From NCBI GenBank assembly GCA_900317285.1, contig ONGA01000013.1:1-57860 (forward strand): 57,860 nucleotides of DNA, in the 5' to 3' direction. The position numbers were made by a program, and so were the translations under genes. The DNA comes from an uncultured Bacteroidales bacterium. GTDB lineage: Bacteria; Bacteroidota; Bacteroidia; Bacteroidales; P3. A model generated the notes under the pieces. That model saw only the letters and a program-made list of their open reading frames with translations, had not been told where the DNA came from and did no database searches. Shown in pieces: positions 32,922-40,681 of this stretch. Every line of letters begins with the position of its first letter. Position 1 is the stretch's first letter.

Positions 32922-35006
32922 TTACAACTCTTTGATTACGATGTCGCCGTCGTACCACGACTTGATGTGGTTGTAGAGAGCCTCGGCCTTGGTTCGGGTC
33001 GGAGCGCTACCCATGGAGACGTAGAACATGTCGTTCTTCTCGATGATGTAGGCGTCGCAGCCCTGCTCGTGCAGGCGGGCAGTCATCTTGGCGGCAGTGC
33101 TCTTGTTGAGGTAGAAGCCGGCGATGATGTCGAAGCCCTGCTTGCTGTCCTTCTCGACATACACATACACGGGGTTTTCACCAGCGGCGGTCTTCTTCTT
33201 CACGGTGGCGGGCTTTCCTGCCTCCTGGGCTGCAGTCTGCTGCACTTCGGGAGCGGTGCGGGGAGCGTCGCTGGGGGCGATACCCAGTTCGTCAACCAGC
33301 TGGTTGAGCATCTCGTCAAGGGCACCCTCGTTCATCAGCTCACCTTGCACCTTATAGCGGGTGGCAGTAGCATAGGTAACCTTCAGCCACGGTTCGGCGG
33401 CTTTATAGATGTAGTCGTTGTAGGGAATCAGTCGCTGCACGGCGAAACGCGGACCCATGAGCGTGGAGAGGCGTTCCTCGGCATACTGGCGCACGCGGTC
33501 CATCATCGGCACACGGGCGCTGGAGTAGCTGCGGTCGGCGAGGAAGCTGTTGATATAGTCGGTCATCACCAGGCAGACGAGGTCGCGGTTGTGAGCAATC
33601 TCGCGGTTGTCGTAGATGATCATGTCGGGATTGAAGGTGAGGGGGTTGACAGCAGAGACATCGAGGTGCTTGCCCTGATTCTGTGCCACAACGGCGGGAG
33701 CCTTCGTTGCGGGGGCCATAGCCACAAAGTAGTAGGTGGCGGCACCGCCCAGGAGCAGCACCAGGAGAATCAAGGTAATGACCAATCCCTTGTGGGACTT
33801 GCGTCCTTCTTTCTGCTGTTTCAACGCTGCCTTGGCCTGCTTGCGTTCCTCTTTCATGCGGCGTGCGGCCTCCTTCTCGGCGGCAGCGGCAGCAGCGGCC
33901 TGAAGTTTTTTCTCTGCTCGTTCTTCGGCGCGGGATTTGCGGGCTTCCTGACCCGAGGCAGCGACACTTTCGGCGGCAGCGCTCTGGGTGGCGGTACCCT
34001 GTGCGGCAGCAACGGCAGCGAGGGCGGCAGCACGCTTCTCGGCCTTGATGCGTTCCTCTTCGGCTTTCAGTTCGGCCCTCTGGAGCATTTCGGCTTGGAG
34101 CTTTTCTGTACGGAGGCGTTCGGCTTCGGCTTTTTCCTCGGCGACGCGCATAGCTTCTTCGGCGTGGCGGCGTTCCTCGGCGAGGCGACGTTCCTCGGCT
34201 TCGCGCTGCTGGGCGGCGAGGCGTTCGGCGGCTTCGCTTTCCTTGGCGGCGCGTTTCTGCAGTTTTGCACGTTCCTTCTCGGCCTTGGCTTCGGCTTTCA
34301 GGCGTTCTTTCTCGGCTTTTTCCTCGGCTTTGAGGGCTGCTTTCGACTTGGGAAGCTCGTCGAGCTTGCGGAGCGACTCTTCCCACTGGTTGCTCACAAC
34401 GGGTTGTTCCTCCGCTGCGGCAGGCTGTTCTACGACGGGTTCAGGTTCGGGAGCAGGCTCAGGTTGAGGTTCAGGTTCGGGCTGGGGTTCAGGTTGAGGT
34501 TCGGGAGCGGGAGTAGGCTCTTTCTTGCTCACAACGGTGACCTTCGGCTCGTCCTCCTCGAACTGTGCGAAGGGGTCGTCGTTGGCGTTGAAGGCATAGG
34601 TCTTCACGTCGGTGATGGGTGTCTCACCGGCGTTGCCGGCATCGAGGATGAGGCCTTCGGCGACGGCGAAGGAGTAGGCCTGCCCGTCGTAGGACATGGT
34701 GCCCAGTTTGCCGAACTGGTGGCTGCCCGAGCGTTTGAGCTTGTCGCCCAGGGCGTCGATGTAGTTGCGCCACATCTGTTTGGCAACCTCCACTCCCACG
34801 CATTCGCGCTCGGCGATGGTAGGCGTCAGGTCGCCTTCGCCCGACACTTGCCCGTTGAACACGATGCTGCGGGTGGCGGGATAGTAGGTGTGCGTTGCCT
34901 CGTCGTGGCGGGGGCTCTGCATCACGCTGTCGAGCGTTCCGATGCCCGGCAGGTCAACCTTATGACCCTGCTGCAGTCTTTCTACGATTAAATCAGTTAT
35001 GTTCAT
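32922..35006 (-). CDS. HU-domain and SPOR-domain envelope protein
   Basis: This 694-residue protein has, in order: two small HU-like domains typical of Bacteroidales (residues about 1-130), a PEPQPEP-rich linker (about 155-190), a long Ala/Glu/Lys/Arg coiled coil (about 215-400), one membrane segment (about 405-430, VITLILLVLLLGGAATYYFV), a periplasmic region and a C-terminal SPOR domain (about 615-690). SPOR domains bind denuded glycan at division sites, so a role in cell division or envelope organisation is likely. The cytosolic HU-like part may touch the nucleoid. It is 10 bases from kdsB. Confidence 0.88.
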   Translation of the reverse strand: MNITDLIVERLQQGHKVDLPGIGTLDSVMQSPRHDEATHTYYPATRSIVFNGQVSGEGDLTPTIAERECVGVEVAKQMWRNYIDALGDKLKRSGSHQFGKLGTMSYDGQAYSFAVAEGLILDAGNAGETPITDVKTYAFNANDDPFAQFEEDEPKVTVVSKKEPTPAPEPQPEPQPEPEPQPEPAPEPEPVVEQPAAAEEQPVVSNQWEESLRKLDELPKSKAALKAEEKAEKERLKAEAKAEKERAKLQKRAAKESEAAERLAAQQREAEERRLAEERRHAEEAMRVAEEKAEAERLRTEKLQAEMLQRAELKAEEERIKAEKRAAALAAVAAAQGTATQSAAAESVAASGQEARKSRAEERAEKKLQAAAAAAAEKEAARRMKEERKQAKAALKQQKEGRKSHKGLVITLILLVLLLGGAATYYFVAMAPATKAPAVVAQNQGKHLDVSAVNPLTFNPDMIIYDNREIAHNRDLVCLVMTDYINSFLADRSYSSARVPMMDRVRQYAEERLSTLMGPRFAVQRLIPYNDYIYKAAEPWLKVTYATATRYKVQGELMNEGALDEMLNQLVDELGIAPSDAPRTAPEVQQTAAQEAGKPATVKKKTAAGENPVYVYVEKDSKQGFDIIAGFYLNKSTAAKMTARLHEQGCDAYIIEKNDMFYVSMGSAPTRTKAEALYNHIKSWYDGDIVIKEL

Positions 35007-35016
35007 ATTTCAAATT

Positions 35017-35787
35017 TTATTCTTTTTCTTTTTTCAGTTCCTGTTCGGCAGCCGCGAGGTCCTCGGGGGTGTCGATGCCCACGTTGGCATGTTCGGTGAC
35101 GCGCACCGCGATGCGGTAGCCGGCTTCGAGCCAGCGCAGCTGTTCGAGTTTCTCGCAACGCTCCAGCGGGCTCACTTCCAGGCGGCAGACCTCGGCCAGG
35201 GTGCGGCTGCGGAAGGCGTAGATGCCCACGTGCTTGTAGTATTCCGCACCGTCGAGCCACGCTTCGGTGTCCACGCCGCGACGGAAGGGAATGGGCTGGC
35301 GGCTGAAGTAGAGGGCGCTGCCGTCGGCGGCGCACACCACTTTGACGTTGTTGGGCGAGAGGAGCTCGGCGACGCTGCGGATGCGGGTCTTCAGGGTGGC
35401 TATCTCGACCTCGGGGCTGTCGAAGCATTCGACGAGGGCTGTGAGTTGGGCAGCCTCGACGAAGGGTTCGTCGCCCTGGAGGTTGATGACGACATCGTAG
35501 TTTTCGCCGCGGGCCTGGAGTTTTGCCAGCACTTCGCCGCAGCGGTCGGTGCCGCTCTGGTGGTTGGGCGAGGTCATCATGACGCTGTCCTTGCCGAAGG
35601 TCTGCTCCATGTGGGAGAAGATGCGCTCGTCGTCGGTGGCGACCACGGCGGCGGCGATGCCAGGTGTGGCCTGGGCGGCGGCGTAGGCGTAGTCGACAAT
35701 GGGTTTGCCTCCCAGCAGTGCCAGGGGCTTGCCGGGGAAGCGCGTGGAGGCGTAGCGCGCAGGAATCACTGCCAATACTCTGCTCAT
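35017..35787 (-). CDS. kdsB: 3-deoxy-manno-octulosonate cytidylyltransferase
   Basis: This 256-residue cytosolic enzyme makes CMP-Kdo for LPS inner core. The nucleotide-binding PARYASTRFPGKPLALL start, the QSGTDRCGEV segment, the NLQGDEPF motif and the late VTEHANVGIDTPEDL motif are all present and in order. The stop of the upstream kinase overlaps its start by four bases. Its presence indicates an outer membrane with Kdo-containing lipid A. Confidence 0.96.
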   Translation of the reverse strand: MSRVLAVIPARYASTRFPGKPLALLGGKPIVDYAYAAAQATPGIAAAVVATDDERIFSHMEQTFGKDSVMMTSPNHQSGTDRCGEVLAKLQARGENYDVVINLQGDEPFVEAAQLTALVECFDSPEVEIATLKTRIRSVAELLSPNNVKVVCAADGSALYFSRQPIPFRRGVDTEAWLDGAEYYKHVGIYAFRSRTLAEVCRLEVSPLERCEKLEQLRWLEAGYRIAVRVTEHANVGIDTPEDLAAAEQELKKEKE

Positions 35788-36410
35788 TCTTTCACCTCCC
35801 CGAACAGACTGTTGAATTCCGCATCGATGCGGTTGATGATGTGTCCCAGGTCTTCGCGGCTCTCGACGAAGTCGATTTCGTCGGTGTCGACGATGAGCAT
35901 TTTGCCGTCGTAGGTCTCGGCCCAGCTCTCGTAACGGTTGTTGAGGTTGGTGAGGTAGTCGAGGCGGATGCTGCTTTCGTACTCACGTCCGCGCTTCTGG
36001 ATGTGGCGGATGAGTGTAGGCACGTCGCCGCGGACGTAGATGAGCAGGTCGGGTTTGGGAAGGAGCGAGTAGGTGGTCTCGAAGAGTTTGGTGTAGGTGT
36101 TGAGGTCGCGCGAGGTCATGAGTCCCATGCTCTGGAGGTTGGGCGCGAAGACGTAGACGTCGTCGTACATGGAGCGGTCGCGGATAAAGCTCTCGCCGGA
36201 GGCGTTGAGTTCGGCCATCTGCTTGAAGTTGGCGTAGAGCGAATGGACCATCATGTTGAACGACCACCGGCGCATGTCCTCATAGAAGCTGTTGAGGTAG
36301 GGGTTTTCCTCCGAGGGGCCGTAGACGGCCTTGTAGCCGTAATGCCTCGACAGGAGCTTTGTGAGCTCCGTCTTGCCTGCTCCGATATTTCCCGAGATTG
36401 CTATCTGCAT
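35784..36410 (-). CDS. Deoxynucleoside kinase
   Basis: This 208-residue enzyme phosphorylates deoxynucleosides in the salvage pathway. It has the P-loop SGNIGAGKT (residues 6-14), the E-N-P motif PSEENPYL, the FIRDRSMYDDVYVFA segment with the DRS motif, and the LID arginines in HIQKRGREYE. Sequence type fits the bacterial deoxyadenosine/deoxyguanosine or deoxycytidine kinases; substrate preference cannot be told. It is the first gene of the run down to yebC, with a promoter at 36491-36498 and a leader of about 80 bases. Confidence 0.93.
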   Translation of the reverse strand: MQIAISGNIGAGKTELTKLLSRHYGYKAVYGPSEENPYLNSFYEDMRRWSFNMMVHSLYANFKQMAELNASGESFIRDRSMYDDVYVFAPNLQSMGLMTSRDLNTYTKLFETTYSLLPKPDLLIYVRGDVPTLIRHIQKRGREYESSIRLDYLTNLNNRYESWAETYDGKMLIVDTDEIDFVESREDLGHIINRIDAEFNSLFGEVKE

Positions 36411-36490
36411 AGTCTTTTTCTGGTGTCTACAATACGTTTTTATTTGATACAGAATAAAATGAGCGTATTATCCTGTAGTCTTTAAAAACG

Positions 36491-36498
36491 CAAATATA
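36491..36498 (-). promoter_or_regulatory. Promoter of the kinase-kdsB-HU/SPOR-trmB-yebC run
   Basis: TATATTTG followed by CG on the minus strand. The five genes downstream are separated by at most 32 bases or overlap, so they likely share this start. Confidence 0.65.
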
Positions 36499-36613
36499 CG
36501 CATTTTTTTTATATTACCGTAAAAAAACTTGCTTTTTTTGTGCTTTTTAGGGGGCGGACGGGAGGGGGTGTGGGATGGAGATAGGAGAAAGTGGGACGAA
36601 ATGCGTAAAAAAT

Positions 36614-36700
36614 GCCTCCTATGGTTGTACTACCATTCTCCTATACTTCTCCTTTGGTTCTCCTATGATGCGTATATGATGCGTATATGATGCTCCTATG
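36614..36700 (+). repeat. CTCCTATG-family dispersed repeat, copy 3
   Basis: Nearly identical to the inverse of 3-88 over 87 bases and similar to 18578-18666. It lies between divergent promoters of the kinase operon and nadC. An ATAGGAGAAA word, matching half of the 18545-18564 palindrome, precedes it near 36580-36589. Confidence 0.85.
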
Positions 36701-36767
36701 TCGGGGGTGGAAAATCGGCAAATGGACACCTGAAAAAATAAATTCGGCGGGAATGAAATTTTTTCAG

Positions 36768-36775
36768 TATTTTTG
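36768..36775 (+). promoter_or_regulatory. Promoter of nadC
   Basis: TATTTTTG followed by CA. The leader to the ATG at 36841 is about 60 bases and contains a CCCG...TGC/GCA...CGGG fold. Confidence 0.7.
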
Positions 36776-36840
36776 CAGAATCATCCCGCCTGCGGAAAGC
36801 AGCCGGGAAAGTGGATTATATAACATAGAACCAGGCTATT

Positions 36841-37686
36841 ATGACGAACATTGACAATCTGGACGAGCTTATAAAAATGGCTCTTCGCGAAGACATCGGC
36901 GACGGCGACCACTCAACCCTCGCCTGTATTCCCCCCGACGCCGTGGGCACTGCCAAGATGGTGGCGAAGCAGGAGGGTATCCTCTGTGGCGCGGAGGTGG
37001 GAGAGCGAGTGTTTATGCTTGTCGACAACAGCCTGAAAGTAAGCCTTCTGAAGCATGACGGCGAGGAAGTGAAGAAGGGCGATGTGCTGATGACCGTCGA
37101 GGGTCACAGCGGCTCGATTCTCACCGCCGAGCGCACGGCGCTGAATTTCATGCAGCGCCTCTCGGGCATCGCCACGGAGACGCACCGCATGGTAGGAATG
37201 CTGCAAGGTACTCATACCAAGCTACTTGACACCCGCAAGACGACGCCCAACATGCGCCTGCTGGAGAAGTACGCCGTGAAGTGCGGCGGCGGCACGAACC
37301 ACCGCATCGGGCTGTATGACATGGTGATGCTGAAGGACAACCATATCGACTTTGCCGGAGGTATCGAGGCAGCCATCGACCGCACGCGCGACTATCTGAA
37401 AACCAAAGGAAAAGACCTCAGGATTGAGATTGAAGTGCGCAATCTCGACGAGTTGCAGCGCGTGCTGGACCACGGCGGCGTGGACCGCATCATGCTCGAC
37501 AATTTCGACACGGGGACGCTGCGCGAGGCCGTGAAGCGTATCGACGGCAAATACGAGACCGAGGCCAGCGGCGGCATCACGGAGCAGACGCTCCGCGCCT
37601 ACGCCGAGACGGGTGTGGACTTCATTTCCGTGGGCGCACTGACCCACCACATCAAAAGCATGGATATCTCCCTGGTGAAGAAATGA
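36841..37686 (+). CDS. nadC: Nicotinate-nucleotide pyrophosphorylase (carboxylating)
   Basis: This 281-residue enzyme makes nicotinate mononucleotide from quinolinate and PRPP in NAD synthesis. Typical segments: REDIGDGDHST near the start, AERTALNFMQRLSGIAT, DTRKTTPNMRLLEKYAVKCG with the substrate-binding Arg/Lys residues, NHRIGLYDMVMLKDNH, and IEVEVRNLDE-type and ASGGITEQTLRAYA-type barrel motifs. It leads a five-gene run; the next gene overlaps its stop by four bases. No nadA/nadB neighbours are present. Confidence 0.96.
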   Translation: MTNIDNLDELIKMALREDIGDGDHSTLACIPPDAVGTAKMVAKQEGILCGAEVGERVFMLVDNSLKVSLLKHDGEEVKKGDVLMTVEGHSGSILTAERTALNFMQRLSGIATETHRMVGMLQGTHTKLLDTRKTTPNMRLLEKYAVKCGGGTNHRIGLYDMVMLKDNHIDFAGGIEAAIDRTRDYLKTKGKDLRIEIEVRNLDELQRVLDHGGVDRIMLDNFDTGTLREAVKRIDGKYETEASGGITEQTLRAYAETGVDFISVGALTHHIKSMDISLVKK

Positions 37687-38765
37687 GCTGGATAAAGGTC
37701 TGGATACGGATGCTGCGGATCAAGGGTAAGCAGCTCGGTCGCAAACTGCTCTACAAGCGGAAGGTGCGCCAGGCATTGTATTTCATGTACAATGTGCCGT
37801 TTCCGGGAGGCAAGGGAGTACCCATCTATCATGTTCTCAGCTATTTCCTCGTCAGTTCGCTGGGCGGAGGCTCCATTCCGCAGCGAGCCAAAGGCTTGGC
37901 CTACTCGTTCCTGGCCGCAATGCCGCCACTGATGATTTTCTTTTTCTCGCTGGTGGCCTATTTCCCACTCGACGGCATTCAGGACGAACTGCTTAACGGC
38001 ATGGGAGGCATCGTCCCCGAAAAGATATTAGGACCGCTGTCCAACACCGTCAACGACATCATGGGTCACCGCCACTCCACGCTGCTCTCCATCGGTTTTA
38101 TCGGCTCCATCTTGCTGGCAGCCAATGGTATGAACGGATTCATCCTCTCGCTCAACTTCGCCAACAAAAGTCTCGAGAAGCGCCCCTTCCTGCAGCGCTT
38201 TCTCATCTGCATCGGACTGGTGTTCATCATGTATCTCCTTGTGGTGCTGGTGCTCTGCCTGCTCATCGGGCACAAACAACTGCTGCATCTCATTTTCAGC
38301 CAGGGATGGCTGACCGACACGAAAGCCAACACGCTGATGTTCAACACTGGGCGCTGGGTACTACTCTCGCTGGCCATGCTGATGGGCATCTCGACACTTT
38401 ACTATTGGGCACCAGCCAAGAAGCAGCGCGTCAGTTTCTTCTCTCCAGGAGCAATGCTATCCACGGGCATGTTCTTCCTGCTGACGTGGGGCTTCGGGGT
38501 GTATATCAACAACTTCAGCCGATACAACCTGCTCTATGGTTCCATCGGCACCTTGCTGCTACTCATGCTGTGGGTCTACTTCAGCTGCATTGTTCTGCTG
38601 GTGGGCTATGAGCTGAATATCAGCATCTACAACGGGACCCTGCGCGGCAAACGCCGCGAGGCCCGACGCGAATTGAAAGACAGAATACAAATTTTCAAAG
38701 ATGATAATACAAAAGAAACACGGGAAGGTGGTGCCGGTAGAAAGCACCAAGAAAGAGACGTTTAG
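37683..38765 (+). CDS. YihY/BrkB family inner-membrane protein
   Basis: This 360-residue protein has about six membrane segments and family patterns: GLAYSFLAAMPPLMIFFFSLVAYF, LLAANGMNGFILSLNFAN, PGAMLSTGMFFLLTWGFGVYINNF and YGSIGTLLLLMLWVYFSCIVLLVGYELN. The family was once mislabelled as RNase BN; a lipid-related transport role is proposed but unproven. N- and C-terminal tails are basic. It overlaps nadC by four bases, and the next methyltransferase reading may overlap its last 65 bases. Confidence 0.9.
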   Translation: MSWIKVWIRMLRIKGKQLGRKLLYKRKVRQALYFMYNVPFPGGKGVPIYHVLSYFLVSSLGGGSIPQRAKGLAYSFLAAMPPLMIFFFSLVAYFPLDGIQDELLNGMGGIVPEKILGPLSNTVNDIMGHRHSTLLSIGFIGSILLAANGMNGFILSLNFANKSLEKRPFLQRFLICIGLVFIMYLLVVLVLCLLIGHKQLLHLIFSQGWLTDTKANTLMFNTGRWVLLSLAMLMGISTLYYWAPAKKQRVSFFSPGAMLSTGMFFLLTWGFGVYINNFSRYNLLYGSIGTLLLLMLWVYFSCIVLLVGYELNISIYNGTLRGKRREARRELKDRIQIFKDDNTKETREGGAGRKHQERDV

Positions 38766-39948
38766 GATGGTCGCCAAGACCATGGTCAACCTCGAGGAAG
38801 TGCTCGCCGAAGAGTTGCGCCAGATGGGTGCCGAGAATATCACCGTCGGGGCACGCGCTGTAGAGTTTGAAGGCGATATGCGCCTGCTCTACCGTGCCAA
38901 CTACTGCTGCCGCACGGCACTCGCCATACTCAAGCCCTTCGCCGAATTCGACGCCAACGACGAGCAGGAGCTCTATGACCAGGTGTACAAAATCCGCTGG
39001 GAGAAAATCCTCGATGTCGACGGCACCTTCATGATTGATTCCACCACCAGTGGCGAGGTGTTCACCCACAGCTACTACGCCGCCCTGAAAACCAAGGACG
39101 CCATCGTCGACCGCTTCCGCCGCAACTTCGGCAAGCGCCCCAATATCGACACCGAACAACCTGATTACAAGTTCAATCTGCATATCCGAGACAACCATAT
39201 CACCCTGCTGATGAATGCCAGCGGCGACTCGCTGCACAAACGCGGCTACCGCCAGGGAGTGGGCATCGCCCCCATCAACGAGGTGCTCGCCGCAGGCCTG
39301 CTGAAACTGGCCGGATGGGACAAAGCAATTCAGAATTCAGAATTCGGAATTCAGAATTTCTACGACCCCATGTGCGGCTCGGGCACCATGCTCATCGAGG
39401 CCGCCATGATGGCAAACAACATCCCCGCACAATACTACCGCAACCGCTTCGGTTTCATGAAGTGGAAGGAATTCAACCTTGGCGAGTGGAAAAGCGTCAA
39501 GAACGAGGAAGACCGCAAGATTGGCGCCCTCGACTTCGAAGGTGAGATTTGGGGCAACGACATTGACGAGATGGTCATCCAGCAGTGCGAGAAAAACCTG
39601 GAATACACCAAGTTGCACAAGGATGTAATGCTCCACATCGGCGACTTTGCCGACCAGGAACCTCCCGAGGGCAAGACCCTGATCGTCACCAACCCGCCCT
39701 ACGGCGAGCGCATCAAGGTCGAGGACCTCAACGCCATGTACGAGAAACTGGGCGACACCTTCAAGCAGAAGTATGGCAAGGATTGCGATGTCTGGCTGAT
39801 TACAAGCGATTTCGAAGCCATGAAGCACATCGGTCTCCACCCCTCTGCCAAGATTCCCGTGCAGAACGGCTCCCTCGACTGCCGCTTCCTCCACTTCGAA
39901 CTCTACGAAGGCAGCAAGAAAGTCAAGAATCAGCAGGATGCTGAGTAG
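38701..39948 (+). CDS. THUMP-domain class I SAM RNA methyltransferase (RlmL N-half/Trm11-like)
   Basis: This roughly 400-residue protein has an N-terminal ferredoxin-like and THUMP region (VAKTMVNLEEVLAEELRQMG; YKFNLHIRDNHITLLMNASG) and a methyltransferase with FYDPMCGSGTMLIEAAMMA and the catalytic TNPPYGERI motif, as in COG0116 enzymes that make N2-methylguanine in 23S rRNA. Two starts are possible: ATG 38701 (long overlap with the previous gene, used here) or ATG 38767 directly after its stop. Between WDK and FYDPMCGSG, just before the SAM motif, lies an inserted AIQNSEFGIQNF tract encoded by AATTCAG repeats (39326-39359). The queG gene overlaps its end by 11 bases. Confidence 0.9.
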   Translation: MIIQKKHGKVVPVESTKKETFRMVAKTMVNLEEVLAEELRQMGAENITVGARAVEFEGDMRLLYRANYCCRTALAILKPFAEFDANDEQELYDQVYKIRWEKILDVDGTFMIDSTTSGEVFTHSYYAALKTKDAIVDRFRRNFGKRPNIDTEQPDYKFNLHIRDNHITLLMNASGDSLHKRGYRQGVGIAPINEVLAAGLLKLAGWDKAIQNSEFGIQNFYDPMCGSGTMLIEAAMMANNIPAQYYRNRFGFMKWKEFNLGEWKSVKNEEDRKIGALDFEGEIWGNDIDEMVIQQCEKNLEYTKLHKDVMLHIGDFADQEPPEGKTLIVTNPPYGERIKVEDLNAMYEKLGDTFKQKYGKDCDVWLITSDFEAMKHIGLHPSAKIPVQNGSLDCRFLHFELYEGSKKVKNQQDAE

Positions 39949-40678
39949 CGAAGAGGTGAAACACATAGCCCTCCAAGTGGGCTTTGACGACTGCGGCATC
40001 GCCCGCGCCGACGCCCTCACCGACGAGGAATACCCCCTGCGCGAGTGGCTACGCCGCGGCTGGCACGGCGACCTCGACTACATGGAACGCAATGCCGACA
40101 AGCGCATGGATCCGCGCCTGCTCGTCCCCGACGCCAAGAGCGTCATCTGCTGCGTCAGTGCCTATTCCCCTCCCGACAATATCGGTGGCGCTGCAGCCTA
40201 CGCCCGCACACGCGAATACCATAAAGTAATCAAAGACATGCTCTTTGCCTTGCGTGAACGGTTGGGAATCGACGGCAAGTGCTGCTGCGACACCGTTCCC
40301 ATCAGCGACAAACACTGGGCAGCCCGCGCCGGATTAGGCTGGATAGGCCGCCACACGCTACTTATCACCCCGCAGTGGGGCTCATGGGTCAACCTGGGCG
40401 AAATAGTGACAACCGAGGAGGTCTCTGAATACTCCACGCATTCCGAATACTCAGAATTTTGCTCAAAATGTGGCCGTTGCGTCGCCGCCTGTCCCAACCA
40501 GGCACTCGCCCTTGACGGTCCGCCGATGCTCAACGTCACCCGCTGCACCGCCTACTACACCACCCACCACCAGCGAGAGTTGCCACCCGACATCAACACC
40601 CAAGGATACACCATGGGCTGCGACCTCTGCCAACTTGCCTGCCCTTTCAACCAGAAAACTATTTTTAACAACAAATAA
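39938..40678 (+). CDS. queG: Epoxyqueuosine reductase, short form
   Basis: This 246-residue cobalamin and iron-sulfur enzyme performs the last step of queuosine synthesis on tRNA. It shows RAGLGWIGRHTLLITPQWGS, then two 4Fe-4S motifs, CSKCGRCVAACP and CDLCQLACPFNQ. It ends 10 residues after the second motif, whereas usual QueG proteins run on to about 310-380 residues, so the C-terminal part is missing or never present in this lineage. Just before the first cluster motif is a repetitive SEYSTHSEYSEF tract (40425-40458). It overlaps the upstream methyltransferase by 11 bases, and a TonB receptor follows after three bases. Confidence 0.9.
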   Translation: MLSSEEVKHIALQVGFDDCGIARADALTDEEYPLREWLRRGWHGDLDYMERNADKRMDPRLLVPDAKSVICCVSAYSPPDNIGGAAAYARTREYHKVIKDMLFALRERLGIDGKCCCDTVPISDKHWAARAGLGWIGRHTLLITPQWGSWVNLGEIVTTEEVSEYSTHSEYSEFCSKCGRCVAACPNQALALDGPPMLNVTRCTAYYTTHHQRELPPDINTQGYTMGCDLCQLACPFNQKTIFNNK

Positions 40679-40681
40679 TCA

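Noticed and set aside
32922-35006. Possible TonB or TolA protein because of the Pro-Glu and Ala-Glu-Lys-Arg stretches
   Set aside because: The order HU-like domains, coiled coil, one membrane segment and SPOR domain fits the Bacteroidales HU/SPOR proteins; no TonB C-terminal domain is present.
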